From the IMG/VR virus record IMGVR_UViG_3300030329_005579, positions 2,620 through 24,099 of that record: 21,480 bases of DNA; one strand, written 5' to 3'. Under the pieces are notes generated by a model. The model was not told the origin of the DNA and ran no database searches. It saw only the letters and a program-made list of their open reading frames with translations. A program made the position numbers and the translations under genes. Numbering within the stretch: position 1 is the first letter of the stretch; each line of letters opens with the position of its first letter. Shown piece by piece: positions 15,785 to 21,480 of this stretch. The DNA is from a virus.

Positions 15785-16663
15785 TTACTCTCTACGGAAT
15801 GGTTCACCGGGTGCTGCCAGATCCCATTCCTGTTCGTCGGCCACGACAACTTGCTCTCTCGGGAACTTAACTTCAACGAAATTTTGCCTCCTAACAAGTC
15901 TCGGAGTATCTTGGTTTTCTGCATCGCCAACTATGTATCCCAAGACCCTTAAATCAATTCCTGTCTCATATTTGCGTTCTTCTTCTCCCAAAGCAGATAT
16001 GTTATTGCCATGTGAAAATGAGTCTCCCACAAATGCCTCAAACGTGTGATTATCGTGCTTTATGTTAATATAGTTCAAAGCACCTGGGCGACTTAAAAAG
16101 GGTGTCATAATTTCATTCATTTGTTGTTGATATTCTGTTTTAATTTTAATACTATAAGATGCCTCGACATAAATTGGGAATGGAATCGTAATCGTTTCGT
16201 AAACAGCTTTTGGTTCCTTTTTTTTGGTTGCAAACATGACACCTTTCCTCTTAAACCTTGTATTTGTGTATTTTGTTGCTTTAGCAGAGTCGGCATTTAT
16301 AAAATTGGAACTTTTATACTGATTAATTTGTCTTGCAATTGTCAATGATCCGCCCTTCAAATCATTTTCTGGATATACATTTCCATGAATGCCGCCTTTT
16401 TTTGACAACGATTTGACGATTGCCGTCCTTTCGACGGTTATAACTGGGAAAGTCATAATGCCAGATTCTGTCCTTAAGTTAACGTCATTTTTAATTTGAT
16501 AAGCGCGCTCAGCCGTAACCCAAACAACAGGTACTTTTTTGTTACCCTTATTCGTTGTTGCGAATAGGTTTAAATCGTCGTTTAGCCAATTATAGACCGC
16601 ATAATCGATAGTTTCTAGTTTTGACTGAACAAATGGAATATCTTCTTTTATATCAGCTGGCAT
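15785..16663 (-). CDS. 15: gp15-like tail terminator / proximal sheath stabiliser
   Basis: This 292-residue protein is likely the tail terminator that caps the finished sheath and tube near the head. VVWVTAERAYQIKNDVNLRT is at 46-65 and IMTFPVITVERTAI at 69-82. Then PFPIYVEASYSIKIKTEYQQ spans 161-180, followed by QQMNEIMTPFL. These blocks match gp15-type proteins, and the length is close to T4 gp15 (272). The last 40 residues are charged and extended. ATG 16663 overlaps the 3' end of the neck-like gene by 11 bases, with GAGAGGG 8 bases upstream, so the two are probably coupled. The gene ends 105 bases before the sheath start, in agreement with the T4-type order of neck, terminator, sheath and tube. 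Confidence 0.72.
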   Translation of the reverse strand: MPADIKEDIPFVQSKLETIDYAVYNWLNDDLNLFATTNKGNKKVPVVWVTAERAYQIKNDVNLRTESGIMTFPVITVERTAIVKSLSKKGGIHGNVYPENDLKGGSLTIARQINQYKSSNFINADSAKATKYTNTRFKRKGVMFATKKKEPKAVYETITIPFPIYVEASYSIKIKTEYQQQMNEIMTPFLSRPGALNYINIKHDNHTFEAFVGDSFSHGNNISALGEEERKYETGIDLRVLGYIVGDAENQDTPRLVRRQNFVEVKFPREQVVVADEQEWDLAAPGEPFRRE

Positions 16664-17144
16664 CGAACAAACCCTCTCTTGCTTTTATACATCTTGCGGA
16701 AATCTCAATTCTTTTATCTGCCTGACCGAAGATTTCTCTTGGCTCAGAAAGCCCGACAATTTCATAATGTTGCTCTCCATATAAAACGAAATCACCTTCG
16801 CGAACATAAAGATTTTGGTTTTCCGTCAAACGACGTTTGTGAAAATGAACAGTTATGCTGACATTTTTGTCAAGACCGTATGTATCGACTGTTGTTTCAA
16901 GTCCTTGAAATTCAACCAAAGCGTAAACGCGGACAGGAGGCAGGAAGCTCTTTTCCATAGCCTCTCCATAGAGAGGGTGAAAATTTGTATAATCCAAGTC
17001 CACCGGATAGTAAAGTACCTGTTGTCCAATCACTCTTTCAATCAATTCGTCATTTACTTGTTTAACAAGATCACGCTCTTTCTTGTTAACAAAAAGAGGT
17101 GGTGGCGGATTTTTTGGTTGTTTCCATTTATTGTCTTGAGACAC
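16653..17144 (-). CDS. Head-tail connection (neck/head-closure-like) protein
   Basis: This 163-residue protein starts at GTG (17144), with GGAGG about 9 bases upstream; no ATG serves this frame. After a Pro-rich, basic first 20 residues it has QQVLYYPVDLDYTNFHPLYG (41-60), EAMEKSFLPPVRVYALV (61-77), VREGDFVLYGEQHYEIVG (114-131) and a final strand. These blocks resemble short proteins found between connector and tail terminator genes in environmental myoviruses, and in layout a head-closure or gp14-like neck protein. The Tyr-Gly-Glu and Arg-Glu-Gly-Asp pieces are the strongest recognition points. It is 14 bases downstream of the 433-residue gene and overlaps the next one. Exact role is inferred from position. 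Confidence 0.8.
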   Translation of the reverse strand: MSQDNKWKQPKNPPPPLFVNKKERDLVKQVNDELIERVIGQQVLYYPVDLDYTNFHPLYGEAMEKSFLPPVRVYALVEFQGLETTVDTYGLDKNVSITVHFHKRRLTENQNLYVREGDFVLYGEQHYEIVGLSEPREIFGQADKRIEISARCIKAREGLFDAS

Positions 17145-17158
17145 TTATCCATCCCTCC

Positions 17159-18460
17159 CTATCCATGATAAATACCCATCGGGATATTCTTATTAACCTC
17201 GTTTGCTTGTGTATTGATTGCTGCTTGGTCAGCCGTGATCTGCTTATAAGTAAGTTCATCAAGGGTTACCTTGAGTTCTTCCCTGAGAGCAGATTGTTCC
17301 TGTTGAGCTTGGCCCATTAAATCAGCAGCATTAAGAGATATATCGTTGCCTGGAATTGGAATGGAAGCAAATTTTCCTCTAACTTGAGCTAGCATTTCTT
17401 TTGTCAACGCCAAAGCAAATCTTCTAATCCACTGCTTTCCGATGGCGTTTATATTTTTATAAGGGATGTTGCCAAAAGGAAGCGTATTCATATTATTTAC
17501 GCCATCAACATTATTTTTGCCTCCGGAAGAAGCATCTTCATCCCACGGATCCGTCTGCACGGCAAATTCAAACCAAATCTTATCTGGTGATTGATCCGTT
17601 GGTTCGGGGAAAATCCTTATTTTGTTGTTTTTAATTTCATAGGAATAGTGAGAATTTCTAGTGTATATAGCATCTTCGTATGCCATAGCTTGCAATTTGT
17701 TTTGCCATGGCGGGACCACTTCAAAAGTGGAATCATCAGCATACATACCATACGTAGATAAGTTACCAACAGAGTTTAAGCCTCCGTAATAACCATAAAA
17801 TCGCCACATTGCGTGAGGTGTTTTAAAATAGACTCTTTTAACAAGAACTTTTTTATTACCCTCTAGGATACTACCAGCGCTTGTGCCATATGAAGAAGAC
17901 ACAATTTCTTGCAAATCATAATCTTGTTTGCCTTTCTCGGTATCTATAGAGGCAGATCTAATTGTTTCGCTGCCTCCAAATCCGGATTCAGTTGAAACAG
18001 CTTCGCCCACTCTTTTCCAATAAGTAAATTTGTATTTTGGATAGGACAGTTGTACCCTTCTTCCATCTAAACTAGAAGAAAGAGATGTACCGTCGACGCG
18101 GGCGAGGATACCATCATGGTCGAATGTGCCCGTCGTGGCGCCTAGCATGCTTGGTAAAGCATTTTTTGCCTGGTGTACGTTAACAATGTAAGAATACTCC
18201 AAGACTGCTTCTTCATATGCCGTATATACATTACCAGCGGTTAGCTCAATATCGAGGACATCTCCACCCAACTTTTTATACGTGTAAGCAACCTGATCAA
18301 TCGCGCCAAGTACAAAGTTTGAATCGTACAGAGGCGACGAAGTGTTCGAATATATTGCAAAAGCGTAGTTTGTTACGTCAGAGGCATCAGTATTAGAGCC
18401 AGTAGAGGGTAGTACAACCGCGCTGGGTTCTCTTTTTGGTGATAAAGTGGGAATGGCCAT
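17159..18460 (-). CDS. Putative neck/head-tail connector protein
   Basis: This 433-residue protein is the first gene of the connector group. After an N-terminal polar stretch (1-30) comes YKKLGGDVLDIELTAGNVYT (61-80), then AYEEAVLEYSYIVNVHQAKN (81-100) and LGATTGTFDHDG. I recall this block in proteins next to capsid genes of environmental myoviruses. The middle is beta-rich with many Tyr, Gly and Ser, and residues about 385-425 form a Gln/Glu-rich coiled coil. The next genes are head-closure-like and terminator-like. A gp13-like neck role is plausible but the length (T4 gp13 is 309) differs. The ribosome binding site AGGAG is about 9 bases before ATG 18460. Confidence 0.78.
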   Translation of the reverse strand: MAIPTLSPKREPSAVVLPSTGSNTDASDVTNYAFAIYSNTSSPLYDSNFVLGAIDQVAYTYKKLGGDVLDIELTAGNVYTAYEEAVLEYSYIVNVHQAKNALPSMLGATTGTFDHDGILARVDGTSLSSSLDGRRVQLSYPKYKFTYWKRVGEAVSTESGFGGSETIRSASIDTEKGKQDYDLQEIVSSSYGTSAGSILEGNKKVLVKRVYFKTPHAMWRFYGYYGGLNSVGNLSTYGMYADDSTFEVVPPWQNKLQAMAYEDAIYTRNSHYSYEIKNNKIRIFPEPTDQSPDKIWFEFAVQTDPWDEDASSGGKNNVDGVNNMNTLPFGNIPYKNINAIGKQWIRRFALALTKEMLAQVRGKFASIPIPGNDISLNAADLMGQAQQEQSALREELKVTLDELTYKQITADQAAINTQANEVNKNIPMGIYHG

Positions 18461-18483
18461 ACATGAGTTCTCCTATCAAAGAG

Positions 18484-18490
18484 TAATTAG
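18484..18490 (-). promoter_or_regulatory. CTANTTA motif before the neck-like gene
   Basis: The coding strand reads AACTAATTA here, 23 bases before ATG 18460 and just downstream of the terminator at 18536-18568. It is a perfect match to the seven-base core shared with other gaps. Confidence 0.4.
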
Positions 18491-18535
18491 TTGTAAGACT
18501 TCGTTTTACCCCGTCGACATTGTGTTATACAAAAC

Positions 18536-18568
18536 AAAACCCCGCCATGGATTCCATGACGGGGTTTT
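18536..18568 (-). terminator. Intrinsic terminator after the basic small protein
   Basis: Coding strand AAAACCCCGTCATGG-AAT-CCATGGCGGGGTTTT: 15-bp stem with a single U-G pair, 3-base loop, then GTTTTG. The opposite strand has a C-A mismatch but also a T tract, so the element could act both ways. Confidence 0.88.
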
Positions 18569-18588
18569 TTCTCACTAATTTTATTATC

Positions 18589-18786
18589 TTACTTTTTAGA
18601 AGAAGCCTTGGGTTTCGGCGCAGCTTTTGGCTTTGCTTCTGCTTTTGGCTCTACCTTAGCTTTTGGCTTCGACGAAGGTTTCGGCTTTGGTTTGTCTGGG
18701 ATTTCTTCCCAAACTCTCCTATACACCTTAACAACATCATTCGATTCTTCCTCTACCAAAATTCTTTCTTTTATTCTTCTAGCCAT
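18589..18786 (-). CDS. Small Lys/Pro/Ala-rich basic protein
   Basis: This 65-residue protein has a folded-looking head (1-30, with RRIKERILVEEESNDVVKVYRRVWEEIP) and a low-complexity tail (31-65) made of PKPKP, PKAKV, PKAEA and KPKAS units, almost only Lys, Pro, Ala, Ser and Glu. The tail resembles eukaryote-like histone H1 or bacterial histone-like tails and could bind DNA or the capsid surface. AGGAG about 7 bases before the ATG and the short 12-base gap from the LamG-like stop show that it is a real gene, not chance. It is followed directly by a terminator. Function unknown; a minor capsid component or DNA-binding protein are the main options. Confidence 0.82.
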   Translation of the reverse strand: MARRIKERILVEEESNDVVKVYRRVWEEIPDKPKPKPSSKPKAKVEPKAEAKPKAAPKPKASSKK

Positions 18787-18798
18787 TTTAAACTCCTT

Positions 18799-19611
18799 TT
18801 ACCTTTCCATACAGCAGCGAACATAATCTAAGTACATAACATCTTGATCAGTGCCAACCGCCGTAAATTCGACGGAAGGAAACAGAATCGTACCATCATT
18901 AGGAAGGTTGCTAGTGGAAGATACCTTTAAATCACCATTTACATAGAAATGTGCAGTTGTTCCGTCAAAGTAGTAGCTCAATGTTACCCAAGTTGCGTCT
19001 GCAATATCTACACCAGTATCAGTTTGGGTTTCGGTGTTACCCTTGGCACCGATGCTGGCAATGTTTGGCGAGGCGCCTGTTGCACAAATGAAACCTAGAC
19101 CGTCTTCCAAAGAATCGATCATAGTAACTTCTTCGCCGCCGTTGTTTGACGCGAGTCCAACAAAAAATCCGCCGCCTGAAATATCATCAAGCTGAATTCT
19201 AGTTTCAAACCAAACTTTTCTTGCGCTAGATGCATCAACAGCGAACCCAGCATTAAGAGCCTGAATTTGTACTTCTTCGCCAGCGCTGCTTCCCATGGTG
19301 AACTTCATAACTCCGCCAGTTTTTGTGCTGTCGAGAGCAGCCGCGTCACTGGTACCATCGATATTAATTGTCCACAAGTCCGAATCAATTGATGTCGCTT
19401 GTGCTGCGTCTTCATTCACCGCCACACCAGCCGATGAATTAACTTTCAAAAAGTCATCAAAAACACCAAAATATTTCGATGGTTGTAATTCAAATGCCGG
19501 CATTTCAAAGCCCTTAAGGCCCGACCTAGAACCAGTGGTATCTGGTGCTGTTGCATTCATCTGCTTTAAAACAGATTCTATTCTCTTTCTTCCTAATCTT
19601 CGATTTCCCAT
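18799..19611 (-). CDS. LamG/concanavalin-like jelly-roll protein, probable capsid decoration
   Basis: This 270-residue protein has a strongly basic start (GNRRLGRKR, 2-10) and a Pro-containing linker to about residue 45. Then comes a beta sandwich with the layout of LamG/concanavalin A-like domains. FFVGLASNNGG is at 149-159, DGLGFICATG at 170-179, and WVTLSYYFDGTTAHFYVNGD at 208-227. It ends with MYLDYVRCC. These correspond to the strand pairs around the carbohydrate-binding cleft of the fold. Ribosome binding site GGAG is 7 bases before ATG 19611. It lies directly after the capsid gene but behind a terminator, which suits a separately regulated capsid surface or decoration (Hoc-like) protein. 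A tail fibre or receptor-binding role is also possible. The fold is fairly sure; the site on the virion is inferred. Confidence 0.85.
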   Translation of the reverse strand: MGNRRLGRKRIESVLKQMNATAPDTTGSRSGLKGFEMPAFELQPSKYFGVFDDFLKVNSSAGVAVNEDAAQATSIDSDLWTINIDGTSDAAALDSTKTGGVMKFTMGSSAGEEVQIQALNAGFAVDASSARKVWFETRIQLDDISGGGFFVGLASNNGGEEVTMIDSLEDGLGFICATGASPNIASIGAKGNTETQTDTGVDIADATWVTLSYYFDGTTAHFYVNGDLKVSSTSNLPNDGTILFPSVEFTAVGTDQDVMYLDYVRCCMER

Positions 19612-19732
19612 TTTCTTTCTCCTTTTTTAAGTTATCGATAGCTTGATTTTAATCACGAAACATAGCCAGCCACGTTCGGCTATGAATCTTCGAGGGTCAG
19701 TGGCCTCGACCCAGGAGAATAATTTCAAGTTG
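19612..19732 (-). promoter_or_regulatory. Structured leader of the LamG-like gene
   Basis: About 120 bases lie between the candidate promoter and ATG 19611, with no ORF longer than four codons. Coding-strand hairpins include CATAGCC with GGCTATG (19661-19667 with 19678-19684, 10-base loop), and two that exclude each other: CGAGG/CCTCG (19691-19695 with 19704-19708) and GGGTC/GACCC (19694-19698 with 19708-19712). A near-palindrome AAGCTATCGATAACTT lies nearer the start. Such a leader could affect message stability or translation. Confidence 0.4.
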
Positions 19733-19765
19733 TATTATAAATAGTTAATCAAAATCCCAAATCTC
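19733..19765 (-). promoter_or_regulatory. Candidate late promoter element after the capsid terminator
   Basis: The coding strand has CTATTTA at 19738-19744, followed by TAATA and preceded by a TTTGGGATTTTGATTA flank, the best copy of the block also seen at 15739-15770. It lies between the capsid terminator and the LamG-like gene, where a new transcript must begin if the terminator is efficient. On the opposite strand it reads TATAAATAG, like a T4 late promoter facing the wrong way. Confidence 0.5.
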
Positions 19766-19825
19766 AAAAAATAGCCCCACAAAATTTTGACGAAAGTCGA
19801 TTTTCAAAAACGATTTTGTTTTACC

Positions 19826-19862
19826 AAAAAAAAACCCCGCTAAGAGTTAACTCAAAGCGGGG
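19826..19862 (-). terminator. Strong intrinsic terminator after the capsid gene
   Basis: Stem CCCCGCT/AGCGGGG (19835-19841 with 19856-19862), extended by an inner GAGTTAACTC palindrome, followed on the coding strand by a run of nine T. It lies 24 bases beyond the capsid stop and should end most capsid transcripts. Confidence 0.93.
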
Positions 19863-19886
19863 CTAATTCAAATCACCTAGTGATGG

Positions 19887-21480
19887 TTAGCTACTGCCTT
19901 CCTCACCAAGGATTCCGCGTACAACGACGAGACCGTACATATCAGGACGGACCATCTTTTTCGCATAGCGGGTCATGACACCCTTACGCGGCACGAAGTC
20001 TTCCGTACCAAAGATGGTAGGAGTGACTTGTAATGGCACATAAGGAGCGTACACATAGCCGCTCTCAAGGAAGCTTCCTCCCTTGCGTCCAATAAGAACA
20101 AGATTACGCGGGAAGTAAGGATCAACCCAAACGTCCCATTTCTTGCTCAGGCTACCAACGTTAACGGCTCCAACGGTACCTTTGTCGGCATCGTGGGTCA
20201 CGCTAGCACGGAAGCCAGAGGTGAACTCAAGGATATTAGCAACTTCAGGGGAGGTTACCAGGAAGGTAGCTCCGCCGCGAAGCGTTTTGCGGTGAATCTG
20301 AGCCGATACATCATTGATCGTCTCAACGAGCGTCTCATACCACTCGCTGACCGTACCAGTGAAGTCCGGAGCTGCGGAAGCTGCGCCAAGTTCGGCACCA
20401 GTGTCCTTCTTAACGAAGAGACCAGGCGAACGAGACCAGTAATACGTACCAGCTTTTGCACCTTGAACGAGGTCGTTAACGATCTCACGGTCGATCTCAA
20501 GAGCAATTTGCTCCGAAAGGATCGAGGTAAGTTCAACTTCCGCGTCGAGGTTGTGGTAAGCATTGAGGTCTTGGCCGAGTTCGGGCGTCCACTTAGCTTT
20601 GAGCTTTTTAGTGACAGCCGTGACAGATACACTGTCGACCTTGATGTCGATCTCAGGAATCTTGTCAACTGCGTTGCCATCAAAAACAGTGTTGGTATCA
20701 CTACCATCAGCTGCACCTTCAAGAGCCCACAGGGGTCCACCAACAACTGCGCCAAGGGCGTAGGCATTGTTGAACGTATCAGCGGTTGGCACCAACAAAG
20801 TAAGTCTATCCGTGGCTCCGTCACCCGGAGCTGCCATTGTACCAGAATCAATAAGAACCAAGTTAAGTTGGTCGGACGAGTTGATTTCTGTCAAACGACG
20901 TACCAGTTCAGCATTTTTACCAACTGCATAGCTGTTTGAGGAACCAGCGCGCTTCTCAATAGCAATAAGGTTATCCTTATTGATTCCACCAAGCGAAGCA
21001 GAGAACTGTTGCGTAACCGTACTATTACTTCTAATTTTAGTAACATACTTGGTTGTTTGCGCAAGCAAATCCGCGTCGTAGCGAAGCTCTTTCTTTTGTG
21101 CATCAGTAAGATCACTGATCAACGTCGACGCAACAACTGCAGTTGCGTTAAATTCCACAGTAGGGTGAGAACCTGTAGCACTGGCGTAACCACTTTGAAG
21201 ATTGTAGAATCCACCACCTTCTTCAGTGAGGTCACTAACACCACCGGTCAATTGCGATCCAACAACACCACCACCATACAGTGAGTTTTTAGCATTTTCA
21301 CCACCAGCGGGTCGCTGATCAGTGAAAGTGAAATCCATGAAAAAGATGAGTCCCGAGGGTAAGCTCATCGGTTGCACGGACACCAAATCATTGGCGATAA
21401 GACCACCAAAGACACGACGAACGATAGGGAATGCTACGGAAGCAAAACCTTCGACGTCTCCACCAGCCATAGAACTGGCT
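19887..21480 (-). CDS. 23: Major capsid protein (gp23-like), 5' end outside window
   Basis: The frame is open to the right edge, so the gene is cut: Ala-Ser-Ser precede the first visible Met (ATG 21470), and no ribosome binding site is seen there, so the true start is probably upstream. The visible 530 residues match gp23-type capsid proteins. Counting from that Met, VRRVFGGLIANDLVSVQPMS (17-36) and SGLIFFMDFTF (39-49) are the N-arm and first core strands. KKLKAKWTPELGQDLNAYHN (288-307) followed by LDAEVELTSILSEQIALEID (308-327) is the family signature. The P-domain and final strands end at VRPDMYGLVVVRGILG. Residues 60-270 include a long Gly/Ser/Thr-rich, insertion-like region. Two sampled 60-base lines of the gene have about 50 per cent G+C, against about 32 per cent in a sampled line of the gp15-like gene, as expected of a gene with strong codon selection or a different history. 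Confidence 0.95.
   Translation of the reverse strand, partial: ASSMAGGDVEGFASVAFPIVRRVFGGLIANDLVSVQPMSLPSGLIFFMDFTFTDQRPAGGENAKNSLYGGGVVGSQLTGGVSDLTEEGGGFYNLQSGYASATGSHPTVEFNATAVVASTLISDLTDAQKKELRYDADLLAQTTKYVTKIRSNSTVTQQFSASLGGINKDNLIAIEKRAGSSNSYAVGKNAELVRRLTEINSSDQLNLVLIDSGTMAAPGDGATDRLTLLVPTADTFNNAYALGAVVGGPLWALEGAADGSDTNTVFDGNAVDKIPEIDIKVDSVSVTAVTKKLKAKWTPELGQDLNAYHNLDAEVELTSILSEQIALEIDREIVNDLVQGAKAGTYYWSRSPGLFVKKDTGAELGAASAAPDFTGTVSEWYETLVETINDVSAQIHRKTLRGGATFLVTSPEVANILEFTSGFRASVTHDADKGTVGAVNVGSLSKKWDVWVDPYFPRNLVLIGRKGGSFLESGYVYAPYVPLQVTPTIFGTEDFVPRKGVMTRYAKKMVRPDMYGLVVVRGILGEEGSS

Noticed and set aside
18608-18826. Plus-strand frame with Phe/Gly-rich repeats
   Set aside because: It is the mirror image of the Lys/Pro/Ala-rich tail gene and has no ribosome binding site.
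19775-19825. Repeated CGATTTT pieces and a small GAC-GAAA-GTC hairpin
   Set aside because: Short AT-rich matches near a terminator, expected by chance; no regular spacing or array.
20255-20851. 198-codon minus-strand frame inside the capsid gene
   Set aside because: Same-strand alternative frame of a confident gene; composition is Leu/Arg/Ser-rich noise.
20193-20939. 248-codon plus-strand open frame opposite the capsid gene
   Set aside because: It is antisense to a sure gp23-like gene, its protein has no recognisable pattern, and the frame is open only because of codon bias in the capsid gene.
1-21480. tRNA genes, CRISPR arrays, insertion sequences, integration sites
   Set aside because: No cloverleaf, spaced repeats, transposase or integrase reading was seen on either strand.

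Overview
The window is part of the late (virion) gene cluster of a contractile-tailed bacteriophage (Caudoviricetes, myovirus morphology), distantly T4-like. Every convincing gene lies on the minus strand, so transcription runs from high to low coordinates. The phage identity rests on a gp23-type major capsid protein, a gp18-type tail sheath, a gp19-type tail tube, a gp26-type baseplate/tail-assembly protein with paired CxxC motifs, a tape measure protein and a gp53-type baseplate protein. The DNA is AT-rich outside the capsid gene, spacing is tight, and there are no tRNAs, integrase or transposons. The host cannot be told from this stretch. The divergence from T4 and the family A polymerase suggest an environmental 'far-T4' type phage, but that is inference.

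Layout in order of transcription. (1) 21480-19887: major capsid protein, entering from outside the window and closed by a strong intrinsic terminator. (2) 19611-18589: a long structured leader, then a LamG/concanavalin-like jelly-roll protein (probable capsid decoration or surface protein) and a tiny Lys/Pro/Ala-rich basic protein, closed by a second terminator. (3) 18460-15785: three head-tail connection genes (neck-like, head-closure-like and gp15-like tail terminator), nearly touching or overlapping. (4) 15680-11994: the very long tail sheath, then the tail tube. (5) 11909-10832: the gp26-like protein followed by a short ORF in another frame, linked by a T7 run that may be a programmed frameshift site, closed by a third terminator. 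(6) 10757-6613: a small conserved-looking protein, the tape measure protein, a tail/baseplate protein and the gp53-like protein. (7) 6601-1444: a 1224-residue probable hub protein and a 482-residue protein with His-x-His motifs. (8) 1402-1: a short family A DNA polymerase module and the start of a protein with an FtsZ/tubulin- or Rossmann-like nucleotide-binding N-terminus, cut by the left edge.

Groups 2 to 6 together build the particle: the capsid shell, the neck that seals it, the sheath and tube, the tape measure and its assembly factors, and the baseplate. Most intergenic gaps of about 50 bases or more that precede a gene group carry the coding-strand core CTANTTA, four of them with a very similar flank, which makes it a candidate phage-specific late promoter or operator. 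The points most worth checking are this motif, the possible frameshift in the gp26-like pair, the short polymerase with an altered motif C, and the partial FtsZ-like protein.
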